Shown one piece after another: positions 1 through 14,200 of a DNA stretch of 64,000 nucleotides. The stretch's first letter is position 1, and each line of letters opens with the position of its first letter. The notes beneath the pieces were generated by a model. That model made no database searches, was not told the DNA's origin, and saw nothing but the letters and a program-made list of their open reading frames with translations. Origin of the DNA: Datnioides undecimradiatus (taxonomy: Eukaryota; Chordata; Actinopteri; Lobotiformes; Datnioididae); assembly GCA_008933995.1 (NCBI GenBank), contig WARS01000015.1, positions 14,206,957 to 14,270,956 on the forward strand, in the 5' to 3' direction. The position numbers were made by a program, and so were the translations under genes.

Positions 1-2109
1 TGAACTTTAATGGGTACCATGGTCACTTTTGTCATATCTGTAATTGGCTTTAACTGTTCTTCACTGTGCTTTGTTTGTACATGGTAAGGTCGTGAGTTAG
101 CTCAGCTTATCCACTGACTTGATTTGTTTCTACTTGCTTGTTGTCATGTACAAAAAGTAGTTTCGCTGTGATGATGCGCCACCTGTTTAGTGTTTGTCGT
201 GTGTTTTTGAAGTGTTTTTAATATCCAGGCGTCTTGTTTGTGCTCACACACCAAATCAACATGCCTTCGGGGGTAGTAAAGTTAATGAATCAAAAACTTT
301 AGATGCCCCTCCGAGTAAAAATCACATTAGATTTAAAATAGTCGGATGTTGGTTTTCACTTTTTTTTTTTTTTTTCACTTTCCTCTTCGGTATTTATTCT
401 AAAATCCCTGCAGCACTGGCCAGTCCCACAGAACATGCGAGAGATGTTTAGTCAACACACGCTGCCTCCAGTATGACCCTGCCGACTCAATTTCTAACTT
501 CCAGTCAAATGCCTCCATCATTAACGTCTATTGATAGGTTTGTAAACACCTGCACGCAAATCCTCTCCCCAATAATTATCAATTCTAGCAGAGACAAAAC
601 CGAAACATAAAAAAAGCTAGTTTTACAGTCTGAACACACAGCAGGATGCTGAAGATTCAGACCATTTGCCCGAGATGAAATTATCCTGCCAGGTCCGGTC
701 ATTTATCTGCCTACAGAGAGTGACGAATCTGAACCTGAGCGAAATGCAAGCCGCTGAGAGCGAGCCGGACTCAGCACGGTTACATCCTCTGGTTCCTTTT
801 TGCTCTGAAGCGTAGCAGTATCAATTTGATACAGGATCTCTGGGTATTGAAGTCCGCATTGTCCAAACAGTTGCTGACATTTGGAGCCTCATAACATGCA
901 AAGCTGCCAAAGTGCTGCTTTAATGCCGACCGTGAATCGACAGCTGGTGAGCAAAGAGGGACTAAAGTTTATAAACTATCAGATGAACCAGAGCTGCGGC
1001 GACTGAAGCATTGACCTTTATGTGTTTATAATAAGATGGTGACAGTGTGCTCCCCGTGCGTCGCACTCTCACCACGCACTAAGCTGATTATTCAAATGGC
1101 AAAGATGATCAATCTGCGCACTCGCCATCTCCATGTCGAAATCCATTTGCCTCCTGCGGCTCTGAGAGTTGGAAGCTCAAGGCTTGTTAGTACAAGCAGG
1201 AAGACGAGCTCGGTAAACAGCTCTACACCAGACTGTGTTGTTCCTTTCAGCAGGATCAGAGGCCTCAAGATGGTAATTTTGGAGTTGTGAAGTCTGCACA
1301 ACAAGGATTTCACAGGGTTTTAATTGTTAAAGACCGTCGTAAATCACGCTGACGTGCCTTTGGCTAACGAGAGGGACTATCCTCGTTCGTCTGCACCTCA
1401 CTTACCCTGCCTACAGACGATGTCAGATCTGTGGATTTATCGTCACACAGTGAAGACTCTGACAGGGCAGACTGAGGTGTTTTATGATCAAAGCGAGGTG
1501 CAGGGAAGTTAAATTGTTCCCCCAGCAAAGTCTTGATGATTAGAGAAGATGATTAGTGAGAATTTGAATATCGAACAACTAAGCACACAGAAAAGATGTG
1601 TGATCTAGAAGAAGTGAGACGCACACATTGACCTCACAAATGTCATAATTTCACACAAATGCATGATAGGAAAACAACTGAATACAATACATTACACAAT
1701 ACATCATGAGTCTGGACAGACGGGGGGGTTAAAAGGATGCAACCTGACTGGTGGAGGTGAACAACGGCATAGTGATGATTTTAATTCCTTCTGTTTCATG
1801 TTCCTGTTTGATTCACTTCCTCTTGTTTGCAATCAGGAAGTTCAATGTTTTGAGACTTTGCATACAGCAAGGAAGAAAATAACACTAATCACGATAATTA
1901 AACTTCATTTTTGTACCACAATGCATGCAGTGACAAAAAGGAGAATATCTAATGTAAAGAACACACACTCAGTGTCGATGGAGGCAGATGAGAACTTTAA
2001 CTTATTTTGAGTCCAACTGAGTTTGGATGGATTTACAATGAGTAGAGACAAGAAATATAAGGCTGGGGAATTATATGGAAACAAATTACATGTTTAGGCA
2101 TACATATTT

Positions 2110-2180
2110 TCATGAGCTGTTCCTGAAATGTCAGAATACAGTGAAAAATGCCCAACACAGGTTCCCAGTGACACTGACAA
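2110..2180 (+). repeat. Fragment of common teleost interspersed repeat
   Basis: The string gaaatgtcagaatacagtga followed by aaaatgcccaacacaggttc resembles the middle of the fish repeat that usually begins gctgcaactaacgattattt. Only this segment is recognisable. Confidence 0.5.
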
Positions 2181-5100
2181 ACAGTGTAGTTTGTTGAAGT
2201 AAAGGGTTAATTAGCACTTAAAGAGATGAAGGCAGCAAACGTCTCATGTAAATGAGAAAAGTCGCATTCAAATGGAAAAATTCCATTAACAAAAAACTAG
2301 TTTCCTGACATTTGAGCATCATTCATAATTTACAGACACGTTCACCTCTGCAATGAAGTAAAATGACAGAAGAATTTCAAAAACTAGTTTAACAGTTAAT
2401 GAGGTGAGCGTTTGGAACTGCTCTGGCTCTAAAATAGTGTTGGGATGCAGATAATGACACAACTCGAGCTGGAACATATTTTAAGTACCAGCCTTGATCA
2501 GAAAACACAGTTAAATGCCAACGCGATGAAGGCGGGGCGAGACTGAACAGTGAATTGTTGGCTGCAGCTTTATCCTTCAGAGACCAGGACACTATCAATG
2601 CAGGTTAGCGTGTTTTGAAGTTCGACACGCTATTTCCACTTTCTTGTGATTCCATGAATGAATCCAAGAGCATGTAGTGAAGGGAAACAGGGGAAATGCT
2701 TTAACAAACGTTTGGCTGTGATGCAGCAGAGTGAAGTCGATCCATAGCCCACAATTAAACCTGCGCCAAAAGCACCAGGTACAGGTCAGCTGTTAGTGTT
2801 CTAGGAGATTCTGGGAGTGCGCTGGGATCTGTTCGGGAATGCTTACGGTGCTGATGAGCTGCATCCCTCAGATTCATTCTGAGTGTTGGGCTGAAGTACA
2901 GAAAAGTCAGACAGTGGTGTTTTGTATAGAAATGCCATGCAGAAGAAAGTGAAGTTTGATTTTTAACGTCAGGCAACTGCTGTAGTTTACCTAAATACAC
3001 AGAAAAAGACTTTATTGTATGGTGGCAAACCTTTGATAATAGATTAGCGCATTTTGCTTCACAGGCATATAAACCATAACTTGCATAACATACAAATAAG
3101 TCCTAAGTCCAGCTTTCCTTCCCCATCCTATGAAGTAATTCTCCTTCACCTGCACACTTAACCTCTTCAGCTTGCCTCTGACTGGTTACGCTGCCTTCTA
3201 AGTGACAGACAGCGAGATGAGATCTAAGATATGCATGGGTTCAGGCGTCAGTGCTCCTTTGATCACCGTGGGAGAGGCTGAACTTGTTATGGGGTGTTCT
3301 GTTTTTGTGTTTGTTTTATTCGAGTCACGCCACACATTGTTAGCAGTGATTCCTCAGAGCTGACGTTGGAGCAGGAATGCTGGAGAACCAGTAGCACCAG
3401 TGAGCTTCAAACTGGGAAATGCAAATGATTTATCGCAGCACGGCAGCATCTCAAGGAGTTCCCACAGTACTGAAATACCATTGGAAAAGTGGCCCAGTTA
3501 GGTTTGTGGTTTCTATTCAATCATCAGGTACAAGGGCTGTTCTTGGGTTTTACATGTTGAGCGTCACATGGAGGATCTGATATTTGCATTCGGTTGCTGT
3601 TTAGTAGTTCAGCTGTCTCCACAATCTTATGACAATCAGATAATTACACACACCACGTTGCTGTGACCCTAAACATGAAATAAATTTATAGTGTTTTCCG
3701 CAATGAACGCGCACACTGTTGCAATCGGGGACTCTCACAGTGATGCATTAAAAGTGAGTTTTGTTTAGTGATCACGAGACGAGGCGCATCAAACTTTGCT
3801 CGCGGCGCCTGACTCCAGCCGTGTGCGCGCTTTTTCACTGTAACTCCACACCAGTTTGGAAACCGCTGTAGAAAAAGCGCCTCTTTACCTCAGAATTCCC
3901 TGCATGTAATCTGCTCTGTTGGCCCTCAAGGAAGTTTTTGGCAAATGCCTCGCCTCTGTGTAATGTTTGCCTCTTGTGTCTCATCGTTGTCTCGGGTTGT
4001 GCAGGTGTTTGGCCTTTTTAAAACGCTGACTTTTTAAAACTCAAGTTCACCGAACATAAACACATCACTTTAGATGCTTTGGACAAGTTTTTGTCAGATG
4101 GAACACACTGTACTGGTTTTGGTTTGTGTTATCTGGATTAGTGCTTTTTTTTGCATTTTGAAAACATAGTGTGCAGATTAATGACAATGAAAATAACAAT
4201 ACCAGATCAGATACCATTAATAATTCTTGTCATTGTGTCTTTTATAATTTTCAAAAAGTTAATAAATCTTGCATCTTGATTTGGTGGATACCTGTGTTTG
4301 GGTTAACAGGGAAGCACTAGTCCAGAGTCCATGTCAGTTCATCGGTCTTTGCTTGTAACCGACCTCTCCTTCTGACTTTTCCCCTCAGACGTCAGCACTA
4401 AAAACTCAAAGGCCACTGCAGTGGCGACTGTTCACCAGGTTGAGTTTCCTTGTTTATTGGGCCAGTGTGACAAAGGCAACTCATGACAAATGACCTCATT
4501 AGTTTAAACAATCCACTTTAATAATAATTGGATTTAATGAAGGGATCTTCCTTGGACGGTCTGTCTTTCTGTTGGAGGTTTGACACAGTTAATGTGTTAG
4601 CACACAGCTTTTAGTGCAGGTAGATGGGCATAATCTGTATGTTGTCATCATGTTGTGTTTTTAATCTCACGCATCTTTATTTTCATGTGACTACACTTAG
4701 GAAATGTTGTAAATGTATTATTGTTATGATTCTACAATTTTTTGTGTTTAAAATGTCAAGACGTTTCCAGATCAGTGTTTTTCTGACCAACCATACAGAA
4801 CCCAAAGGTAATATATCTATAATGATTTTTAAAAAAAAATAGAATATTTGGCATATTTGCTTGGTAAGTAACTCCATATCATAAAATAGATTGTTAAAAA
4901 TTGTTAATATCTTGATTTTGATCGAGGTAGATTCATTAATAAGTTCACGTACAGTGTCACACTTCATGTGTGTTCAGTAGTGCAAGGCAGCATCACCAGT
5001 CCTCAGCATCAACCCCTCTAAGCCGATTATGTTACTTAGGAGAAGATGACACCGTAGTCTGGTGTTTTCCACTACAGACTGCCAAGGGCCAGTTACCTTG

Positions 5101-5667
5101 TCCATGTTTGATTTCATCCCATGTGAAATTTGTAAAGTGCTCGTGCCCAAGGACCACGTTTCATTTGCACCTTTTTTCACTGTGCACAGAGCAGGAGAAG
5201 CGGAGACTGGTTACCCAGCCACGCTAAAACAAAGGGAGCTCTGCAGGTTCTGGCAGATTTCTCCCCACAGTTGCAGTTTGAGTGTTGGAAATCTCCTGAG
5301 CCAGGTATAAAAAAAACTGTTTCCCATCCCCGAGCTTATGCGTTGAGTCTTCGAGGCATGCCAGCCGGCGAGCAAGGATGCAGATGGAGCAGCTCGAAAG
5401 AGAGGATTAACCTGAGCACAAGGGCCAGAAGGAAGTATGGCAGGCACTGTGTCTCCCCTCCACCCCCTCCTTCCCTGCTGCCCTCAACCACTAAACTAAA
5501 TATGGGAAGCCTCTGGAAAAAAAGCCAGTTTATTGCTGCACACCTGAATGAAGATAGTGAAGTTTTCATTTAGCAGTAAAACTCCCTGATGGATTAAAAG
5601 TACTGTGGACGTTATTGAGGTTGGTGGAGTCTTGGGACTTCTTTCAGCAGTGATACATATTGCCTAC

Positions 5668-5830
5668 TTAAGGCTGCAACTATCATTATTAATTAACCTG
5701 CAGATTATTTTCCTTACTAATGGATCAGTTGTTTTTTTTTTCTATAAAATAAAATGAAGATATCGAAAGAAATCTCCCAGAACACATAACGGCATGTTGT
5801 TTTGTCCGTCAAACAATCCAAAATCCCAAA
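5668..5830 (+). repeat. Copy of the same teleost interspersed repeat
   Basis: Starts ggctgcaactatcattatta, then cagattattttcctt, a T run, ctataaaataaaatgaaga, and further on gttttgtccgtcaaacaatc and caaaatcccaaaggattcaa. The order matches the familiar fish repeat (gctgcaactaacgatta ... gttttgtccgaccaac ... ccaaaacccaaagata), known to me from many teleost genomes. It is diverged, so old. Confidence 0.65.
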
Positions 5831-8800
5831 GGATTCAATTTAAAATGACACAAAACGGAGAAAAGCAGCCTGTCGTCGCACTGGAGAGGCTAAAATGAGA
5901 AAATGTTTTTCCATTTATACTTGAAATAAAGAACGGTGTGCTTGCTAACATCGGTAGCTTATATTCTTATATTGGACTTGACAAACACAGAAAAGCATTT
6001 AATTCCTTGCAATGTTGCTCATGTTTTTGGGTTAAGATAGAAAAGCAGGCATGCTTCATACTTAGACAGTCTTTGCTCAGCCGCTTGCAAACCGCTTCAG
6101 CCTGGAGAAATCCAGAGATTGACAGGCCTGCTGGGCCTAGCTACAGCTCCTTAACTATGACTGTACATCTGGTGTCAGCGAACGGTCAACTGGATGAGCC
6201 TCTGTCACTTTAAAGGCCAAAAAAGACACCACAGCGACAAGAAAACCACAGTCACTGACTTGGCTTTATTTCAGTCATCATGTTCAACCAAAAACGTGCT
6301 GAAAACAAGAAGAGTAGTCCCAAAAATCAACCCTGACATCTGTTGTTATTGTCACCCTGAGCACGCCGCATCTTTTCAACATCGCTGTCAGTTCATATTT
6401 TTATCAGATATGGGTTACATCCTACAGCAGATAGGAGCACCATCCTGAAATCAGATAGCAGCGCGAGCAGCAGTTGAGAGCGGAGCGTGAAGGGCCTGCA
6501 GTGTGAACGTGGTCCTGGAGCGGGACGATGCAGCCTGAATACTGAGGAGGAGGGCTGAGTGTTTTATTCAGCACCTTGGCTTCGTCCCACCCATCAGGCT
6601 GATGGAAGCCCCTCTAATGGATTGATCACACTTTTCTTTGCTCACCATTAACGGACACAGCTCCTTTTGGTCTTGGGTTGTTGTTTTGTTTTGTTTTTTT
6701 TGGTCCAGCTGGAAATTTGCCAGGATGCTGATGGTTTACATGTGTTACTGTTCTCCCTCTCTCTTTTTTTAATATCACAATTAAACCGAGCATATTCGAG
6801 GTCAGCAAGGTTTTATTAAACTGTACAGTAGACCGACTAGCAGTGGAGCTCAAGGGATGGCAGTGCTGGTCAGTCAGTCCACCACTTTAGTCCAGAGTGA
6901 AATATCTAATATGCAGTGACATTGAATTTTGCTGTCCCACATATTTATACCTGACCAAATAGTCTCTCTGAACTTTGTGTTTAGTGCTAATTGGCTAATG
7001 TTAGCATGTGAAAAGTGTTTCTTGCTGTGTGACGATTCTCTTGTTGCTATTTTTCATACAGGCAAGCTAGAAATAATGCATTTTGCAGCAATTATCCTGA
7101 TCCCGCATACAAGACTGAAAGATTGACTTTTTCTCAAACCGGCATAAACGCACCATGAGCACAGCATCACTGAACAAATCATACGTTTTGAAGCGGGCTG
7201 CATGAAACAGGAGTATGTTTGCAATCTGATGTTTAGCATTAAGCTAACGGTATAGCCTCACAGAGCCAGTGCTGTAGACTCTTGGCCACGTTTTCTCAGA
7301 CTAATACATAATCCTTAAAACAAAAAACGCAAATTTCAGATTTTTTTGGTAAATGCAGACTTGATGGCCTTTAGTCCAGATATTGTTCCGACAAAGTAAC
7401 ATGCTTGTTTACATCCATAAACGTCAAGACCTGCCTATATTTACAGTTACAGATTTGTTTTCATCATTAGATAAAACTAGCTAGATATGTGTGTGTGTGT
7501 GTATGATACATTTGGCACATTATGTCAGTGAATTAGTCGAATGTGCTCAAGCAGGACCGGCCCTCTTGAATGGCTTAAATGTTCAGCAGCATGCAACTTT
7601 TTACTTGTGTGTTAAACGATGAGATGTACCGGCAGCATTTTAGGTAAAAGCATTGCGCAACATAATGTAACACTGTAAATATCAGATGCCTAATCCTTCA
7701 AAATACTCCCCTTAAATTGAATTGAAATGGAGCTTTTGGGTTTAACAAGTTGAACCCTCACCTACCACAGTCGGCATCTGCTGAGACAGATGGTAAAAGT
7801 CGACCTCAGCAGGTTTGTTAATAGCTTCAAGTTAATCTGTATTTCACAACTTGGTCTGACTTACTGTGTCGCACATTTCATGGGCCGAAATAAAATCAGC
7901 CTTGTAAATTTTGGTGATTATCAGATGCAGTTTGTCTGCGTGTGAAAACCATTGGGAGAACGCGCTGCTCTCACCGCAGTCGAAGCACTTTGCCTCTCGG
8001 GGTGGATTTGTATGTTTGTGCGTTTGGCTGAAGGAGCGGATTTCTCTGTACGAGGTATTGTTCCCTTCAGTCCCGTGTGGTCAAGAGGATTCGGGGATTT
8101 TGAGATTTGCTTTGTAGAATTCATTTCTTGGGAACAAGCATTTTAAAACGAGTGCAATTGCAGCAGCTTAAGGAAACGAGCTCGGTAACCACACTCCAGT
8201 TTGCTCATGTTTTATTAAGCAGCAAAAAAAAAAAAAAAAAAAAAGGAGAAACCTGTGGGAGTACTTCCAGCCTGCATCTGATTCTCGCTGCACTCTTACA
8301 TTTTGGAAACAATCCCTGCAGGATCCTGTTGGGCCGTCTAATAGGATTGCTGGGAGTCTGGAGGGTGTTAGTGCAACCCAGAAAGCTGTCTGGCTGCTGT
8401 CTGCATTTTAAAAAAAACCCAAAAAAAACAAACCATGATCCAAATGTTATTTTTTTTTTCTTTACATGTTAGATTTTGCTGTTAGATTCTTAACAGGCCG
8501 TGTGACCAGCATCCTCCCGCTCTTGGTGTTTTTGTAGCCGAGTGAAGCAGCTCTGGTGGAGAGAAAAAACACAGCGAAAGTAAAAATAGACTGTGGGAAA
8601 CAGATAAGGGCAGCGAGAGATGGAGCCGTCCCTTTTTGCCAGTGGTTGGGTTGATGGCTGAGCCACAGTGAAGCACAGATATGACACCCAGCTCTTGTCA
8701 CATGGAGTAACCCCCCGCCCCACACCGCCACCTCTCATCCCCTCCCTGGACTAAACACTGTGGAGAGGACTTGTTGTTGAATCCACAGGGACCGACCTAG

Positions 8801-11040
8801 TTCCCTCTCACAGCTAAAGGTCACATGTCTTGTGGCTCGGGACTGATTGTGTGTGTGTGTGTAGGCTTCACTTCAAACGCAAACAATGAATTTGAGGATG
8901 TAACAGTAAGACATCAACACCAACAGTGACAAAGAGGACGGCGCAGAGCAAAGAATAGCAATCCTATTTTTTTTTTCCTCCCCTGAATTTGTTGTTCTTG
9001 AATCTGTTCCAAGCCAATCTCCTATTATCTAAAATAAAACTTCTGCAGTTTTGACAAATGCTGACAGCACTCGGCCGGTTGAAAACCATCCCCTGGGCCT
9101 TAGCGGTGATGGTGGTGGCTGTGGTCAGCGAAGGAGGCAGCTGGTGCTCCTATTAGGCAGTAATAGCTCAGCGCCCTCAACCGCAGCCACAAACTTATCT
9201 CCCGCACTCATTTGCAATGGAAAAAGCAAAGCCGATTGGGGCCTGTCTGCTGGCCGAGGATGACGGGGCCGGAGAAGAGAAGCCTGGCAGGCTGTCGTCA
9301 CCCACTGTGACGGCTTTGCTGCGCTGTGTTTACATTGATATACAGCAATGTCATGTGACCGGCAGGCAGCAGGATATTTATACAGCTTCTAAATTCATCA
9401 CAACTACATGATTGTTTCTATGTTTATTAACTTATCTATTAATCATTCCAACTCATTTTCTGTGAGGTCCATATTATATTGACTTAATTCTATTTATTAA
9501 TTCAACAGGTACTTTTTCCAAATCATGGCAGTCTTTATCATTTTAAAATAAACCTTTTCCATGAATCGCCTTTACATTTATATTAGATATCTTGACACGG
9601 CCCCTTTTTCAACATTTTCTGCTGTGCTCACTCATGTCACCCTCTGACCTGCTGCCATTTAGTTTTGTGGATTTTCATTTTTAGCGTCACACCAAGTGTA
9701 TTTGTCACTGTGGAGCAGCATGGAGACGTCACACAAATGCGGGCAGCTGAGGACGAGTTTCTCGACAAAATGTTCTACAGCGTTGTCGGTCTTCTTTCGT
9801 CAGCTTTGCTTTGAGTCTGTTGAGGACAACGCCTATATCTTTCTCTCACACCGTTCCCACCGATCACGTGTTAAATTGCACTACGCAGAAATGTAGCAGT
9901 TCATTTTAGAGATCGAGCAGGATCAACACTTTGAAAGAACACAGGATACAAGTACAATACACATCCCTGCCAACACTTAACTTATTCACAGTTGGTGGTG
10001 AAATACACAGCGCAGCAGGGAAAGAAGAAGGCTGCAAGCTAGCATATGTGGATGTAAACAATATAGGTTTTAACATTTAAAAAAACAACTTTATTACTGC
10101 TATAAAGCTGAAACATATCTCCCTGCGCTCCATAGAGGAGAAGTGTCATTCGAACACGTTTGTGTGGCTGTTTCTTCTATACTTCTTGTATAGTTTTGGA
10201 CCCTCCCATTAGGAAGTTCAGGACAAGTTGTTGAGCTTTTGCCCACAACACCTCTCTCTAGGTCTGCAGAGACATTTATGTTCATCTTAAGTCCTGCCTC
10301 ATGAGGAAGGAAATGCATTAAACATGTTTGCTAAGCCTCAAGGATTCTAACAAAAACAAACACACACACTGCATTTTGGTGAGAAGCACTGAATGTAAAC
10401 ATAACAGTATTTGTTTATAAGAAAACTCCACAGGGTACCTTCAGCACAACTTGTTCCTCCATGCATTTGAGCTAACAGGTTTTCAGCTTGTGCTCTGTGG
10501 GGAGTTGACTGGGATGTTTTGAGTCATTAAATCAGAGCTCAGTATTGTAATCAGCTGTGGTTGTTTGTGTGTGTGTGTATACAGTTTACATAATATCCCA
10601 CTAAACTGCATCTTGGCTGTACTTTTTTATTGACATTTCACTCGGATATCCCAGATCCTCATCATTGTTCAGGCATTAAAGTCTCTTCCACTATCAGCTG
10701 CTAGACGCTGTTGTAAAAAACAGTTTTGTTGTCCTGCAAATCAACAGTGAAGCTTGACTTATTGTGTTTGCAGCTTGGAAAACTTCCTTTTGGCATCTTT
10801 CCACTTGTATTTTGACTGCCTCTAAAGTGGTAAGCAAACTGAAGTCTGAGTTAATGTTTTCTCTGCTCTGATGTAACAATTAGTAAGAAGGGGATGGGAG
10901 GAATTCAACAAACAAACCCAAGCTCTCTCCTGTCATTAAAGTTGACGTGGCAATGATAGACCTGCTCCCTGACGTTTCTGTGCTCAGCACCACACTGAAC
11001 CTCCTTTATTTTATTTTTTTTTTTTACCTCCAGCCAAACG

Positions 11041-11062
11041 TGTGTGTGTGTGTGTGTGTGTG
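11041..11062. repeat. (TG)n microsatellite
   Basis: Eleven TG units about 160 bases upstream of the ypel1 exon at 11219. Confidence 0.95.
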
Positions 11063-11218
11063 GGAACCTTGACAAGGTGGAAGAACAAGTATGCACAGCA
11101 GTAACTTGAAGAAAAGCACCCCAGGGCGTCAGTTGCTGACATTCTTGTACTCAGTGGTGTGGTGCAACGCTGTATTGTCTACTGACATCGGTCTCTGTCT
11201 CTCTCTGTCTTGTTACAG

Positions 11219-11262
11219 TCATTTCAAGGGAGTCAAGGAAGGGCCTATCTGTTTAATTCAGT
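11219..11262 (+). CDS. ypel1: ypel1 coding exon, residues 40-54
   Basis: Begins after tgttacag and ends before gtaagt. It translates as [14 protein letters not shown] plus two bases of V54. It enters in phase 0, as expected after the missing exon that should end ELISK. Confidence 0.95.
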
Positions 11263-14200
11263 GTAAGTATGACACCCACACCTACAAATCATCTCACTGA
11301 TGTTGACTAAAGAGTAAAAACTTTGCTTTGCTGCTCTTTTTATGCTTTGGGTTCATTAAGGCTCACATGGTGTCATTCATAAAGTGATCCCGGGCTTGTA
11401 AACAAAACTTACGTGGACTCACAAGTAGCTCATTTGTTGACCAGAGTTATAAACTGCGTTCACACTGGGTATGTTTGTTCACCTGAGTTCAGTTATCTCC
11501 AGTTCACCTACTGCTTTGCTGTCACACTTGTTTAGTCTTGTTTTGTGAGTATAGTCCGCTGTCCTTTCACTAACACAGAGCAGCTGTTTACCACTGCTGC
11601 CAGGATGATTACACATGTGTTTTCGAGGTACACGCACACACAATTTATAAAAGTGTACTGTGGAGCTTTATTTGATTATCTAAATCAACAAACACATTGC
11701 TGTACACTGGGCAGATGCTTTTAAACCCCATGTAAACACCCATCTTGGCCACAGTGTGAGGTTCAGTGCCTCATTCGGTGTATAGTACATGACTCTACAT
11801 TGGTGTGGGCAGCACCGTCATGTTACAAATATTCAATCCGAAGTCAGTCCCTCCATCACCCGAGCTACAGCCGCCACAGAGCTGTCGGTGTGTCTGCAGG
11901 TGGGAAGGTGGTGAGGGATCATGTCCTTTTAGCTGCATTAATAACCCCTACAGGTCAGTCTGGGAACCTGCACATTGTTTGATGCGGCTAGATATTTGGC
12001 AATACAGCAGTCTCATGGTGTCTGACTCCAGCCTGTCATATGCACTCAGTAAGCACAAAATTGGCGATTTGGAAATACGCCCAGGCGTCCATGTTAAAAC
12101 TGGGCTGAATTCTGTTGGACAGGTAATGTACATGAGGACGTTTTAACAGTCCTAACTACATGTTGAAATAATGCCAGTGACTTGCTGTTGAAACAATGGT
12201 TATATGTAACCTCTTGTTTTAATTATTCACATAGATGCACATCACAGCAAGGCAGACAGCGCTGATGCACTCATTTGTGCTCTTAGTTGAGTGTTTCAGT
12301 CGACATTACAGGAGCTACTGCTTAACATCCTTCTCTTTAAACAACTTTTAGTGGTTTATTTCTTGGTTGGTTGGTTTTTAGGATTGGCTCTCAGTCACAA
12401 TAAACCACACAGAAGTCCACCCCACTCCACAGCCCCCCAGAGGTCTGGGACATTTTCAGGTTGTCACGGTGCAACTGTTCTGCACCACCTGTCCAGATTA
12501 TATTGTTCTTACCTGTAAGAATGAACTGAATGGGGGGGGGGCACTCAGACAGACTCTAGCATCCAAATAAATAATTAAAAAAAAAGACTAATGTGAAAAT
12601 GCCCCAAGTTCAATGCAGACCGCCTGCAGTGGTTTGCAGGACATTTCACCTTAAACACCTGCATTTGGTGGAAAAAGTCTTGGGGGTGTCTTCATGCAGC
12701 TTGGTTACAGATATTGATCTTATTGATCTGCACTTAAATGAGTTTATTTGTCTGTGGCACATTGTATAATTAAAATGCCACTCAAAGGCAAATTAGCAGC
12801 ACAGTATTTAATGGAAGGGAGGGTTAAAATGTTTAACAAACAATAGACTTCTGTCAACAAACTGGTATTTTTTTTGAGTTATGTACTCTTGTACAGACTG
12901 GATTATTGGCACTGTTAGACTTCTAATTTGGGAGACTTTATACTTTCCTCCATTACAGACTGAAGTTATAAGTTACCGTGGGGATGGAGATTCTCATAAA
13001 AACGTTGCTCTTTATAACTTAAATTTATAACTAATTATAACATTTTCAGTTAATGAAATTCAATTTTGGTCAAATCTCTTGTGAGAAGAACTTCTCCCAG
13101 TTGGAGCTCCTCCTCCATGGTTCTTCCTGACCTATGTAACCTTTTCTCCACTTCCTGTCTTCCCTACAGGGTGAATGTCGGCTGCGGGCCAGCGGAGGAG
13201 CGGGTACTCCTCACAGGTTTACATGCTGTGGCTGATATCTACTGTGAAAACTGTAAAACCACCCTGGGTTGGAAATATGTAAGTCAGTCGCACCTTAATC
13301 TTTAATCTGAGCCCTTTCACTTTCTTATCTTAATGTTTCCTGATGCACCAGTTACTCCTGCTGCTGTGTTGTTGCGCAACTGTGTGGTTTCTTGGCTTCT
13401 AAGGGGACAAATTATGCTATTACAGGTCAAAAGAACAAGGTTGCTCTCATTAAAGTCTTGCTTGTTAAAGCCATGGTGACAGTTTTTTTTGTGCTCACGG
13501 TTGTATTTAGGCTCAGAGATTGAGCACTCTGTGGTCTCCTAGCGCTCAAGATAATTACAGTGCCGAAAGGTTGGCTGCAGACAGCCAGACTGGTACCTCT
13601 GAGAGTCTACAGTGATTAAATGTCAGGCCATTTTGAAGAGGCTTGTCCCGGTAATTGTGTGAAAGGACTATAGAAGGGTGTAAAATAACTGAACAAAGTA
13701 TAAGACAGGGACTCACTTAAAACTGCTCTTTCAGTGACAAAAACAATTAGAGATTCTCAGAAAGGCCCCGCAAGCAACGCAAAGCAGAGGGGAGCGGAGC
13801 GGAGCTGGTTTACAAGGCAAAGCAGGCTGAGCAAATAATCAAAGACACAGACCCACATCAACATCCTGAGTCTCCTGAAGCTCAGCAGCACTGGGACATG
13901 TGCCGGAAATCATACAGCACTTCAAGAGATGCACTTCCAGACAGGAAGTTTAGACGTTTGAAAGAGGTGATTTGGTCATTGGAGGAAACTTTAATATTAA
14001 CTTCTTTAAAAAACACTGCGGTTCTCTCTGCTTTTCTCAGATTCAGACTCAAAATAGAATTCGCTGCTGAGTTATTGCATACTTCAGTATAGGATGTTTA
14101 TTCCCCCTGTAAGTGCGTTTTCTCAATAGTTCACGTAAAAGCATCTAAAACATCTTTTGAGGACTTCAGTAACATGTCACAGGGGCAAAGACTTTCTCCA

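Larger units (their letters stand above)
1..11218 (+). other. ypel1: ypel1 intron upstream of residue 40
   Basis: No convincing coding exon is seen here on either strand. The stretch holds short open frames without family resemblance, fragments of a teleost interspersed repeat (about 2110-2180 and 5668-5830), a 21-base A run at 8224-8244, and several less AT-rich blocks (about 3760-3980, 6460-6650, 9040-9410) that could be regulatory. It is called an intron because the first exon present starts in phase 0 at family residue 40. Confidence 0.7.

Noticed and set aside
4389..4437. Exon-like segment between ctcag and gttgag in the ypel1 intron
   Set aside because: Its translation does not match the missing ypel1 residues 1-39. 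It could be a non-coding exon, but nothing supports that.
1..11218. Search for the first ypel1 coding exon (family CIHC and NHDELISK)
   Set aside because: No matching segment was found. FLTNHTEPKG at about 4773-4806 is only a chance resemblance and lacks the CxxC, so the exon is taken to lie upstream.
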